Assembly: GCA_016866255.1 (NCBI GenBank)
Contig: VGMY01000006.1
Span: 1 to 64,000, forward strand
Length of the DNA: 64,000 nt
DNA from: Bacteroidota bacterium
GTDB taxonomy: Bacteria; Bacteroidota; Bacteroidia; Flavobacteriales_D; Crocinitomicaceae
Reading direction: 5' to 3'
The notes beneath the pieces were generated by a model. The model saw only the letters and a list, made by a program, of their open reading frames with translations, had not been told where the DNA came from and did no database searches. Position numbers and translations under genes: made by a program. Below are positions 33,756 through 42,313 of the stretch, piece after piece. Position 1 is the stretch's first letter. Each line of letters opens with the position of its first letter.

Positions 33756-35846
33756 CTATTGAAATTCAGCAACCTTAACTTTTCCGTTCACGAGAATCTC
33801 GTCAATTTTTTGGGTGAAGGTCATAGATCCTGCATTCAAAAGCGATTGGTAGGGAAACATGAAGCCTTTAACCGATCGGTAGTCGCTGTACTCAGTGGTC
33901 GCAGAGAAAGACTCCTCCATTTTTAGAACCGTTTTTACCATTTTTCCTTTTAAAAAGGTCTCTTTTTCGTAGTAATGCAAACTTTCGTTTTGAGGTCCGG
34001 TGCTGAATTGGAGCACGTAGTATTCTTTATTGTTCTCCTTCTCGACACCTATCAGCGTTAGATAACGAGCGTTTTCCGGCCGTAACCATAACAACTCTGG
34101 GAATAGCGCATTTTCTAACATTTCGGCTTTCATTTTAAGTTCGTCATAAACGGTTTTACCTGTTTGCATGTTTTTTTCGTAACCTGAAACTCCGTCGTAG
34201 TATTTGCTCTGTGCCACGTTGCCGTTGAATTCAATCCTGTCAGCTCTAACGCCTTTATTGGTGTAGAGGCTGTACGATTGAAGCGGGAAAGGTATTTTAT
34301 CGGAACGTAATTCGGACCTTTGAAGAACATTCTTAACTTTTTTAATTTTCTTTTGAGCGTTTGCTAGTGAGGTTGATTGGGTTACCGCTAACAGGTAATT
34401 TTCAAGGATTTCGTTGGTGCTAAAATTTGATGGGGTTCGTTCAAGTTTGATATTCCCAAACTCGTCAAGTGTAGTAACTTTTCCATCGCTATCAAAAGCT
34501 TTAATTTTGTCCAAAACCGACTCGTTACCGACTACAACGATGTTGTAATTGTTCGATTTGATGTAGGTTTTTGCCATGCGGCTCAACTCCATAGCGTCGA
34601 TGCTTTCTAAGCGTTGAAGGTAATTCCGGTAATAGTCTTCCGGAAATTTGTATTTGCTGATGTTGTAGGCAAAACGAGCAATGGTTTGCGGTCTTTCCAG
34701 TGAACGGGCGAAGCTTCCGTTTTTTACGGCTTTCGTTAGCTCGAGCTCAGGAGTCGTAATGGTTTCGCTTAACAAACGGTTCAGTTCGTTCAGAATTTCT
34801 TGGATGGCAGAATCAGTTACCGCGTTTCGAAAATTTCCGCTGATCGAGATCCATCCGCCGAGGTCTTGGTTGTTCAAACCCGAATAACAACCATAGGTAA
34901 AGGCTTTGTCCTCACGAAGATTTTGCATTAGACGTGTACCAAATCCGCTTCCACCAAATACGTCGTTTAAAACAGACATCGCTAATTGATCTTGGTTGCC
35001 CATGCGCATTGGTATGGGAAAGGATACCTGAATCACCGATTGAACCGCACCCGGTTTGTTGACAAAATACACTTGGTTACCGTTGCTCTTTACAGGGTCC
35101 TTGTATTCTGCAGTAACCGGCTTTGGACCTTGCCATGTCCCGAAATAGGCATTGATCATCTTTTCGGCTTGAACTCGGTTGATGTCACCTACAATCACCA
35201 AGTAAGCGTCTTGTGGAGTGTAGTGCGACCGATAAAATTCCTTAACGTCCGAAAGACTAATAGCAGATAGGGTAGTGAAGGTCATAACCTCACCGTAGGG
35301 ATGTTGGGGAAAATTGACTTTTACGGTGGCATTACCGGCCATACCCGCAGCCTCTGATTTCAAGGAAACCATTCCTGAACGAAACTGGTCGGAGACTCGT
35401 TTGAATTCATCTTCTGGAAAGGAGGCATTTTTCGTAACATCCGCCATGAGGGATAACCCTTGGTCCAAATGCTTTGTAAGTACGGATAAGTAAACATTGG
35501 AGGCACTTGCGCTTAACGAAGCACCTAAGAAATCAATTTCTTTATCCAGCTGGTCTTTACTTCGATTAGAAGTTCCTGACATCACCAAGGAACCGGCTAA
35601 TTCGCTCAACCCTGCTTTTTCACCTTCCAAGGTTGCTCCGCTTCCCAGCGTTAAGTCAAAGGAAACTTTGGGGAGTTTATGGTTTTCGGATAGAATGACG
35701 GTGATTCCGTTGGCGGTGGTCCAAGTTTCGGTAGGTTTAATTTGAATTTGTGGGGCAGGAGCCGGTTTGGGCATGATGGAACGGTCAAGTTGTCCATAAA
35801 CTAGACCAAGGGCACCAAGCAATACGAAAGATAATAAGAACTTCAT
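33756..35846 (-). CDS. M16 family peptidase-like protein, non-catalytic subunit
   Basis: A 696-residue secreted protein (signal peptide about 1-18). The N-terminal M16 domain aligns in layout with the active partner but lacks the HxxEH zinc motif: the position reads LSELAGSLVMSG. The second M16 domain contains FYRSHYTPQDAYLVIVGD and FGGSGFGTRLMQNLRE. Residues about 500-696 form an extra C-terminal region resembling a LolA/outer-membrane carrier-like fold (GPQNESLHYYEKET, SDYRSVKGFMFPYQ). It lies three bases downstream of the HxxEH-containing gene, so the two probably form a heterodimer in the periplasm, the inactive half supplying the substrate-binding Arg/Tyr pair. Confidence 0.85.
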   Translation of the reverse strand: MKFLLSFVLLGALGLVYGQLDRSIMPKPAPAPQIQIKPTETWTTANGITVILSENHKLPKVSFDLTLGSGATLEGEKAGLSELAGSLVMSGTSNRSKDQLDKEIDFLGASLSASASNVYLSVLTKHLDQGLSLMADVTKNASFPEDEFKRVSDQFRSGMVSLKSEAAGMAGNATVKVNFPQHPYGEVMTFTTLSAISLSDVKEFYRSHYTPQDAYLVIVGDINRVQAEKMINAYFGTWQGPKPVTAEYKDPVKSNGNQVYFVNKPGAVQSVIQVSFPIPMRMGNQDQLAMSVLNDVFGGSGFGTRLMQNLREDKAFTYGCYSGLNNQDLGGWISISGNFRNAVTDSAIQEILNELNRLLSETITTPELELTKAVKNGSFARSLERPQTIARFAYNISKYKFPEDYYRNYLQRLESIDAMELSRMAKTYIKSNNYNIVVVGNESVLDKIKAFDSDGKVTTLDEFGNIKLERTPSNFSTNEILENYLLAVTQSTSLANAQKKIKKVKNVLQRSELRSDKIPFPLQSYSLYTNKGVRADRIEFNGNVAQSKYYDGVSGYEKNMQTGKTVYDELKMKAEMLENALFPELLWLRPENARYLTLIGVEKENNKEYYVLQFSTGPQNESLHYYEKETFLKGKMVKTVLKMEESFSATTEYSDYRSVKGFMFPYQSLLNAGSMTFTQKIDEILVNGKVKVAEFQ

Positions 35847-35849
35847 GGG

Positions 35850-37316
35850 CTATTTTTCTTTGGGTAAATAATAAAGAATGACTCTGGCGTTATTGTTCAG
35901 GTAGGTTTTCGCTACGCGTTGGATGTCGGCTCGCGTTACTTTCCGGTACAAATCCAACAGTTGATTTACCCGAGCTGCGGAACCGAAATACACGTGGTTG
36001 TCCGCTAAACTTTCAGCAATTCCGGCCACCGAGGAGTTAGCTTCTATGACTTGTTTTTCAAATTTGTTCAACACCGATTGGTATTCCTCTTCCGTGATCA
36101 ATTCATTTTTAATGACCTCGATTTGCGCATCAAAAGCGGACTTCAAAGAACCCAACGAGGCCATGTCTTTGGCTAGCGCTAAAAAGATGTTCATACCTCC
36201 GTCCTCAAGTCCGTAATTGAAGGAGCTGGCATAGGTTGCAATTTGTTGTTTTTCGACCAAATTTTTATTGATTCTCGAACTGTTTCCCCCGGATAGGATT
36301 TCGTTCATGAATTCTAAGGCATAGGCATCCGGGTGTTTTTGGTCTGGGATTTTATACCCCATAAACACAGCAGGTAACTGAATGTTATCGTAAATGGTGT
36401 CCTCAATGGTTTGCTTGAGGGGATCATTGTCCTTGGTTGTTCTTGGAATTACCATGGGTCTGGCACTCAATTCAGCGTACAGTTGGTTGCCCGCTTTGTT
36501 GGTGCCTAACTTCGGATTTTTCGCGTTTACATCACTTTTCGCTACACCGTATTTTATTTTGAAAGCATCGTCGCTTAAGGCTAATTGGTCGCGGTAAAGG
36601 TTGATCGCCTGCCCCGAAGGAATGCTGCCGAAATACATTTCGATCCATTTTTTGGTTTGTTCCAAGGGAATGTCCCCTGCAATGGAAAGGGTAGCATTGG
36701 CAGGAACGTAAAAGTCTTGGTAAAACTGAACGTAATCTTTTTCTTGGGCGGCATCGAGGTGCTCCATAGAACCAATAGGCACCCATCGGTACGGATGTTT
36801 TGGGAAGGCCCGTTGGAACATTTCCGAAATAAAGCTCGCATAAGGTTGGTTGTCTACCCGCTGACGTTTTTCCTCCTTTACAACACTGCGTTGCGTTTCA
36901 ATGCCAATATTTTCGACTTTCGCGTGCAACATGCGTTCGCTTTCCAACCAAAGCCCGAGCTCTAACTGGTTGGATGGAAGGATTTCGTAATAATAGGTGC
37001 GGTCTTGCGATGTATTGGCATTCAAGGTGCCTCCGTTTTTCTCAACCAATTTGGAATATTCTCCGCGTTCGATGTTTTCGGAACCTTCGAACAGTAAATG
37101 TTCGAAAAAATGCGCAAAGCCGGTCCGAGAAGGGTTTTCATTTTTTGAACCTACGTGGTAAAGAACCGATATTGCCACAATAGGCGTTGCGTGTTCCTCA
37201 TGAAGAATGACATGTATTCCATTGGCCAAGTCATACTCTACGTAGTTGATTTTATTCTGCGCTCTTAAAGAAATCGCGCACCCGGTGGCAATTAAAATAG
37301 CTAACCAGTGTTTCAT
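35850..37316 (-). CDS. M16 family zinc peptidase, catalytic subunit
   Basis: A 488-residue secreted metalloprotease with a signal peptide (about 1-19, CAISLRAQ). The inverted zinc motif HFFEH sits near residue 68 in TGFAHFFEHLLFEG, and the downstream Glu is in SVVKEEKRQRVD. The C-terminal M16 domain contains YQDFYVPANATLSIAGD and SGGNSSRI. It degrades peptides in the periplasm or at the outer membrane, in complex with the non-catalytic subunit encoded just downstream. A TAACTTTA near-match to the -7 box lies 11 bases before the ATG. Confidence 0.92.
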   Translation of the reverse strand: MKHWLAILIATGCAISLRAQNKINYVEYDLANGIHVILHEEHATPIVAISVLYHVGSKNENPSRTGFAHFFEHLLFEGSENIERGEYSKLVEKNGGTLNANTSQDRTYYYEILPSNQLELGLWLESERMLHAKVENIGIETQRSVVKEEKRQRVDNQPYASFISEMFQRAFPKHPYRWVPIGSMEHLDAAQEKDYVQFYQDFYVPANATLSIAGDIPLEQTKKWIEMYFGSIPSGQAINLYRDQLALSDDAFKIKYGVAKSDVNAKNPKLGTNKAGNQLYAELSARPMVIPRTTKDNDPLKQTIEDTIYDNIQLPAVFMGYKIPDQKHPDAYALEFMNEILSGGNSSRINKNLVEKQQIATYASSFNYGLEDGGMNIFLALAKDMASLGSLKSAFDAQIEVIKNELITEEEYQSVLNKFEKQVIEANSSVAGIAESLADNHVYFGSAARVNQLLDLYRKVTRADIQRVAKTYLNNNARVILYYLPKEK

Positions 37317-37407
37317 AATTTTTTTGATAAAGTTAATGCTTTTCCGATTATTGGAAACTCAATCATTTTTCTCGAATGCATTCTACAGCTTGGTACTAAA
37401 ATTGTTC

Positions 37408-37415
37408 TACCTTTG
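37408..37415 (+). promoter_or_regulatory. -7 promoter box (TACCTTTG)
   Basis: Exact TAnnTTTG match ending four bases before the ATG at 37420, implying a leaderless or near-leaderless message. A TTG lies 15 bases upstream at 37390-37392, closer than the usual spacing. Confidence 0.4.
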
Positions 37416-37419
37416 GTAA

Positions 37420-38502
37420 ATGTGGCAAATATTACTTTTGACTACTATCCTTCTGCGAGCAAGCTGCCTTTCGGCACAAACGGTTCTGCCATTCAGAGAC
37501 TTCAATAATTTTTTCTTAACCTATGAGAATGGGGGATTTAAAACTCTCGAGATTCAACCTGTCATAGATTATCAAGCGGGCGATGAGTTTGTTGCATACA
37601 TTGACACTAGGGGAAATTTACGCGTTTACGATGGCCGGCAACGGAAGGACATTACGAATCTCAATGTTGTTTATCAGGTTTCTGACCACTTGTTGGGGTA
37701 CATGATTGGGCCTACGCTCAATATGTGGGAGCGCGGCAGGCTCCAAACATTAACGTATTTCGGACGAAATTTTACCGTAAAAGATTCTTTGATCCTGTAT
37801 GAGGATACCCGCTTTAATACCTTGAACCTTTATTGGAGAAAAAATACGATGCCTCTAGCCACCATCATCGGAGATTTATCCATTCCAAGCACCGTTGGTG
37901 AGAACATCGTTGTGTTCAAGGATAACGGAAACTTGTACAAGATTTTTTACGAGGGATTGATTTATGAAATCTTTTCGTGGAGCGGAGCTGTTGATTTTCA
38001 ATTAGGCACGGACATACTTTGTTTTAACGACCCTACCACAAGAACTTTTGTTGCTTTTGAAAATGGGATTTTTTCAGATGTTGAATCCCAATACATGCGC
38101 AAGTACAAAGCAGGTCGAGGCTTTATTGTGTACGAAGATTTGAATTCCAACCTTTGGTATTATCGAAAGGGGGAGAAAATACTCTTGACCAATTTTATTT
38201 CTTCTTTTTGGGATGTCAGGGACGATGTGGTCGTTTGGGGTGAAAACAATTACATGTTTACATTGGTCGATGACCAAAAAATCCAGATTGCCAATTTTAT
38301 TCCTTCAACTTGGGAGATAAAAAATAACACCATCGCTTATCGAAATATTATGGGCGGTGTTTCGGCTGTGGTAAATGGTATATCCACCGATATAACCTTA
38401 CTGCCCGACTCTGAATTCAAGATTTTAGGAAATTCAGTGTTGGTTAAGTTGTTTAACAGTTCGCATTTAGTGCTTTCGGATGGAAAAATTTATTCGAACT
38501 AG
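37420..38502 (+). CDS. Secreted beta-propeller-like protein of unknown function
   Basis: A 360-residue protein with a signal peptide (about 1-20, CLSAQ). The mature protein is built from about seven loose repeats of 40-45 residues, each with a VxYxD or VVFKDN-type strand, an aromatic N-x-W or LYW segment and a short turn (for example FIVYEDLNSNLWYY and VVVWGENNYMFTLV). This suggests a beta-propeller without Asp boxes. No sorting tail is present. The 3' end overlaps the NlpC/P60 gene by 23 bases, so the two form an operon and may act together on the cell wall. I do not recognise the family. Confidence 0.7.
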   Translation: MWQILLLTTILLRASCLSAQTVLPFRDFNNFFLTYENGGFKTLEIQPVIDYQAGDEFVAYIDTRGNLRVYDGRQRKDITNLNVVYQVSDHLLGYMIGPTLNMWERGRLQTLTYFGRNFTVKDSLILYEDTRFNTLNLYWRKNTMPLATIIGDLSIPSTVGENIVVFKDNGNLYKIFYEGLIYEIFSWSGAVDFQLGTDILCFNDPTTRTFVAFENGIFSDVESQYMRKYKAGRGFIVYEDLNSNLWYYRKGEKILLTNFISSFWDVRDDVVVWGENNYMFTLVDDQKIQIANFIPSTWEIKNNTIAYRNIMGGVSAVVNGISTDITLLPDSEFKILGNSVLVKLFNSSHLVLSDGKIYSN

Positions 38503-39373
38503 TCGTTTACTGCAGCGAATCCTTTTCTCCTTACTTATTATTTCCCAAAAGCTCAATGCTCAGGTTGCGGCCTTTGACCGCATGGAACAACTTTACAGCC
38601 AAGGGCACTATCGCATGGTATATCGCCGCGCAGTCCGCTGTTTAAATAAGCCAGAATACGATTATTCCCTCTTCCCTCAATACTACAAATCCCTTGCGAC
38701 TTTACAAGGAATCCAAAGAGATGGGTTTCGTCAACGAAAAGCAACGCAGATCAGGGAGTCATTGGAGTTTCTTGCCGGTTTATCCCTAACCCAGAAGGGA
38801 AAAGAGCTTCAACGCACCCATTTTAACGAGTTGGAAGCCTTGACCTTGGATTTAAACGCTTGGATTCAGTGGACATTGGATCGCGGAGATACAGAGGTTG
38901 CTGAATACTACCGCAGGTTAATTCAAAAAAGCTTGCCTAACCAAAAGCTACCAGCGGGTATCCATGTTTCGTGGAGTGCGAGCAATGCTGCGGAGTTAAA
39001 AACTCAAGAGGCAATGATTGCATTTGCACAAACGCTTGAAGGAATCCACTACGTTTGGGGAGGATTTTCGAAAGAGGGCTTCGATTGCAGCGGTTTTACC
39101 TCTTACGTGTTTAATGAATTTGGAATCAAGCTACCGAGGGTCTCTGCTGAGCAATATGAGAATTCAACGAAAATTTCAGCTGATGAAGCGCGGATAGGAG
39201 ATTTGGTTTTTTTCGGGAAGGACAGGAACATTTCTCACGTTGGAATTTTAGTCAATCAACTTGGAGAGCCCAAAAAAATGATCCATGCCTCAAGCAGTAA
39301 AGGTGTTGTTTTTCAGTCAATTGAAGATTCAGAGTACTTCAGTTCTCGCCTAATTGGATTCGGCCGGTATTGA
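38480..39373 (+). CDS. NlpC/P60 family cysteine peptidase (C40)
   Basis: A 297-residue exported protein. A hydrophobic signal (about 13-28) is followed by about 140 residues of helical sequence and then the NlpC/P60 domain (about 175-297). The catalytic Cys is in EGFDCSGFTSYVF (about 207), the His in ISHVGILVN (about 256) and the polar third residue in MIHASSS (about 270). Such enzymes cleave D-Glu-mDAP bonds in peptidoglycan stem peptides. It overlaps the upstream propeller-like gene, which may guide or restrain it, and ends one base before a convergent gene. Confidence 0.9.
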   Translation: MEKFIRTSRLLQRILFSLLIISQKLNAQVAAFDRMEQLYSQGHYRMVYRRAVRCLNKPEYDYSLFPQYYKSLATLQGIQRDGFRQRKATQIRESLEFLAGLSLTQKGKELQRTHFNELEALTLDLNAWIQWTLDRGDTEVAEYYRRLIQKSLPNQKLPAGIHVSWSASNAAELKTQEAMIAFAQTLEGIHYVWGGFSKEGFDCSGFTSYVFNEFGIKLPRVSAEQYENSTKISADEARIGDLVFFGKDRNISHVGILVNQLGEPKKMIHASSSKGVVFQSIEDSEYFSSRLIGFGRY

Positions 39374-39892
39374 TTATTTAACCACTTTTTTGTCTTCCAG
39401 AAACACGATAAAAAGGCACCAAAAACCGGTAATGCATACCAAAACAATGATGAGCGGCATCAATGCCTGAACCTTGAAAGCGATTGATAGGATGGTCATG
39501 AACCAAATGATGCAAATAGCGATCAGGGCAGACCACTTAAAAGGGTATTTTCCACTCCAAAGCACATCGAAGGAATTGATCGTGAGTTGGTTTACAATCG
39601 GTATGCTGAACCAAGTCCAATAGAGTTTGACACTATCTGGGAAAGCATTAAAATAAACGATCATTAGGGCAATCGTTCCAAAATTGACAATGGACAACCA
39701 TTCAGCGCGCGTTGAACGGGATTTAATCAATAAGTGAATGCCGCTGGTGAAAAACGGTGTTGCTAAAAAAAATACCCAACGGTAGGCAAACACGCTTGTG
39801 AAAGATGCAGCCTGATATAGGAAAAACAAAAATGCTAGGGTGTTTCCGATAAAGAGAAGCTGCCAAAAATTATATTTGATGCGTTCTAACAT
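39374..39892 (-). CDS. Integral membrane protein of unknown function
   Basis: A 172-residue protein with about five hydrophobic helices (roughly 10-30, 34-56, 66-85, 115-135 and 140-162) and a Lys-rich C-terminus (EDKKVVK). I do not recognise the family. ATG 39892 overlaps the end of the arginase-family gene by seven bases; the longer start at 39985 only adds sequence from that gene's frame. It is the last gene of the phosphoribosyltransferase-murQ-arginase unit. Confidence 0.65.
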   Translation of the reverse strand: MLERIKYNFWQLLFIGNTLAFLFFLYQAASFTSVFAYRWVFFLATPFFTSGIHLLIKSRSTRAEWLSIVNFGTIALMIVYFNAFPDSVKLYWTWFSIPIVNQLTINSFDVLWSGKYPFKWSALIAICIIWFMTILSIAFKVQALMPLIIVLVCITGFWCLFIVFLEDKKVVK

Positions 39893-40926
39893 GTCTTTCT
39901 TCGGCTTAATTCGGTTGCGCATACCAATTGCCACAAGACTCGCGCACCGACGTTGGCATCCCAATCGCCATCCATTCCCGGACACACCTCATTTAAATCA
40001 AATCCAACAATGGATTTTCCGGAGTTTACCACCTTAAACAGCAAATAACTCACTTGCTCAAAACTTAGACCACCTGCAACGGGAGTTCCTGTATTCGGAC
40101 ACAGGTAAGGTTCTAAACCATCTATGTCGAACGAAATATATACCTCATTACTCAATTCTGCTAAGATGCTTTCGCATTGGTTATCCCAAGATATCCCCTT
40201 AAATGCCGATGCTTTCATATCCCAGTCGTAGTAACTGCTTATTTTAGGGTGGGAATGGGCAAATTGAGCCTCCGCTTCTGAAAGGTCCCGAATGCCCACT
40301 TGCACGAGTTTGTGCAGGTTATTGCAACGTCCTACGACATTGTGCATTATGCTCGCGTGGGATTGATCGAAGCCTTCATAGGCATTTCTTAAGTCGGCAT
40401 GGGCATCAATTTGCAGAATACTGAAATTCTGTAGCTGCTTGTCCAGGGCGAGGATGAGTCCGAGCGGTGTGGAGTGCTCGCCTCCGAGTACCGCCACTTT
40501 TTTTCCGTTGTCCAATAATTCCTCAACACGAGCTTGTAAGTTGTAAGTTAATGCCTCATGGGCTTTATTTACAGCAACAAGGAGCTCACGGTGTTTATCC
40601 GAGGCCGCCCTTTCGCCCAAGGTTTCCAAATCCTGAAAATACGCCGAAGTCGACTGGTTGAATTCATCGTTTATTTCCTGCCATTCGGCGGAAATCGGCG
40701 CCATGTAAACGCGTGTCTCGTAAGCTTGAGAAAGTTGAGGATGAAAGAAGTCCAATTGTGTTGAAGCCTTAAGGATGGCCTCAGGTCCGCGGCTGCTGCC
40801 TTTTTTATAGGAGGCTGTTACGTCCCAGGGGATGGGTAAAATTACAAGGTCGGCTGCAGTTTCAGCTACCGGAAAACCGAAAATATTACCGTTGGAAACA
40901 CCAACACCGTTGGGGTCGAAGTTCAT
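39886..40926 (-). CDS. Arginase/agmatinase/formimidoylglutamase family hydrolase
   Basis: A 346-residue ureohydrolase. The binuclear Mn ligands are present: GGEHST (about 147-152), the QIDAHADLRNAYEG segment (about 174-187) with Asp-His-Asp, and SFDIDGLEP (about 266-274). The N-terminal segment PIPWDVTASYKKGSSRGPEAI is the ureohydrolase substrate-entry region. Specificity among arginase, agmatinase and formiminoglutamase cannot be settled by eye. The cyanophycin locus 3 kb away releases arginine, which would make arginase activity useful here; that link is inference. It overlaps murQ by four bases. Confidence 0.85.
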   Translation of the reverse strand: MNFDPNGVGVSNGNIFGFPVAETAADLVILPIPWDVTASYKKGSSRGPEAILKASTQLDFFHPQLSQAYETRVYMAPISAEWQEINDEFNQSTSAYFQDLETLGERAASDKHRELLVAVNKAHEALTYNLQARVEELLDNGKKVAVLGGEHSTPLGLILALDKQLQNFSILQIDAHADLRNAYEGFDQSHASIMHNVVGRCNNLHKLVQVGIRDLSEAEAQFAHSHPKISSYYDWDMKASAFKGISWDNQCESILAELSNEVYISFDIDGLEPYLCPNTGTPVAGGLSFEQVSYLLFKVVNSGKSIVGFDLNEVCPGMDGDWDANVGARVLWQLVCATELSRRKTC

Positions 40927-41744
40927 GAGGAGCGTTTCGAATTATGGTAAGCATCAATGCTTGCTCGTACCGAAATGTGTTCGTCCAAAAGTTTTTTTGC
41001 TTCTGCGCGAGTAACATGGATCTCCTCGCAAACCATTCGAATGGCGCGATCCACCAATTTATCATTGCTCAACTGCATATCGACCATTTTATTGCCTTTT
41101 ACGCGACCTAATTGAACCATGAGCGAAGTTGAAATCATATTTAGCACGAGTTTTTGAGCTGTACCCGATTTCATTCTGGTGCTGCCCGTAACGAATTCGG
41201 GACCAACTACCGGAACCATAGGAAACCGCGCGATTTGGCTAAGTGGACTTCCCGGATTGCAGGTTATTCCACCAGTCAAAACTCCAATCTCATTGGCTTT
41301 TTCCAAAGCCCCCAGAACGTAGGGCGTGGTGCCTGAAGCCGCTATTCCAACAAGCGTATCCATTGGATTAATGGAATGTTCTAATAAATCTTTCCACCCC
41401 TGATCTCGGTCATCTTCGGCAAATTCGACCGCTTTTCGAATGGCGGCATCTCCGCCGGCAATCAAACCAATCACCAGCCCTTGGGGTACTCCAAAAGTTG
41501 GAGGGCATTCGCTGGCGTCGACAATGCCCAAACGGCCACTTGTCCCCGCTCCCAGGTAAAATAACCTTCCTCCTTGCTTCATTTTCGGGGAGCATGCCTC
41601 AATAAAGGCTTCTATGGCAGGGAGGATTTGCTCAACGGCCACCGGAACTTTGGCATCCTCGGTGTTAATGGAACGCAACAATTCGTTGGTGCTCAGTATT
41701 TCCAAGTTCTCATAATCCGACGCTTGTTCCGTGATTTTTTTCAT
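40923..41744 (-). CDS. murQ: N-acetylmuramic acid 6-phosphate etherase
   Basis: A 273-residue SIS-domain enzyme. The opening ITEQASDYENLEILSTNELL is characteristic of MurQ, and the sugar-phosphate-binding SIS motifs include LFYLGAGTSGRLGIVDASE (about 62-80) and GIAASGTTPYVLGAL, with the catalytic-site segment GPEFVTGSTRMKSGTA. MurQ removes the lactyl ether from MurNAc-6-phosphate to give GlcNAc-6-phosphate in peptidoglycan recycling, complementing mpl elsewhere in the window. It overlaps its neighbours at both ends by four bases (ATGA). Confidence 0.93.
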   Translation of the reverse strand: MKKITEQASDYENLEILSTNELLRSINTEDAKVPVAVEQILPAIEAFIEACSPKMKQGGRLFYLGAGTSGRLGIVDASECPPTFGVPQGLVIGLIAGGDAAIRKAVEFAEDDRDQGWKDLLEHSINPMDTLVGIAASGTTPYVLGALEKANEIGVLTGGITCNPGSPLSQIARFPMVPVVGPEFVTGSTRMKSGTAQKLVLNMISTSLMVQLGRVKGNKMVDMQLSNDKLVDRAIRMVCEEIHVTRAEAKKLLDEHISVRASIDAYHNSKRSS

Positions 41745-42235
41745 GACATAAAAGCAAGATACTGGGGATTGGAAAGATCGATTTCCACCCGATTTTTTAG
41801 GGTGGTGGAGAGGCTTAAACCAACAAAATCGGCTTTAATGGGGAAACGTCGATGTTGGCGATCAACGAGCGTCAATACCTTGATGGAATGCGTGGCCTGT
41901 TGCAGAAATTTTAGCAGCGCGTATTGCATGGTTTTTCCTGAGTTAATTACATCGTCGACTAAAATGATGTAGCCATTTTTTAGTTTTGCTTCGTCCAAGC
42001 TTAGGGAAATGGGCTCAGACCAAGGTTCTTCTTTGTTGAGACGAACTTCAAAAACCACAACTTTTGGCCCTCCGTGTTGGTCCATAATGTTCTTAAGCAG
42101 ATTTGCCAGAATAAGCCCGTTTCCTTGAATTCCTCCAATAAAAAGGTTTTTTTGGAGGGTTGTTTGTTCAAGTATTTGGTAGGCCAACCTGCAGATTTTT
42201 CGCTCTATTTGTTGATGTTCAAGAATGATTTGCAT
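41741..42235 (-). CDS. Phosphoribosyltransferase (PyrR-like)
   Basis: A 164-residue type I phosphoribosyltransferase. The PRPP loop is ILVDDVINSGKTMQYAL (about 90-106) and a PyrR-like hydrophobic start (QIERKICRLAYQILEQ) precedes the strand FIGGIQGNG. Length and pattern resemble PyrR, the bifunctional uracil phosphoribosyltransferase/pyr regulator, but no pyr genes are near and it may be a hypoxanthine- or pyrimidine-type enzyme. First gene of a four-gene overlapping minus-strand unit. Confidence 0.82.
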   Translation of the reverse strand: MQIILEHQQIERKICRLAYQILEQTTLQKNLFIGGIQGNGLILANLLKNIMDQHGGPKVVVFEVRLNKEEPWSEPISLSLDEAKLKNGYIILVDDVINSGKTMQYALLKFLQQATHSIKVLTLVDRQHRRFPIKADFVGLSLSTTLKNRVEIDLSNPQYLAFMS

Positions 42236-42249
42236 AGGTAAGTGTATGA

Positions 42250-42257
42250 CAAATATA
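42250..42257 (-). promoter_or_regulatory. -7 promoter box (TATATTTG) for the phosphoribosyltransferase unit
   Basis: Exact TAnnTTTG match on the minus strand, 14 bases before the ATG at 42235. It would fall inside the radical SAM gene if that gene started at GTG 42242. Confidence 0.4.
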
Positions 42258-42313
42258 AGCGATTCCGCGAATTCAATAGGGATTTATTATCAAAGCTTAA
42301 CTACCTTCGTGGC

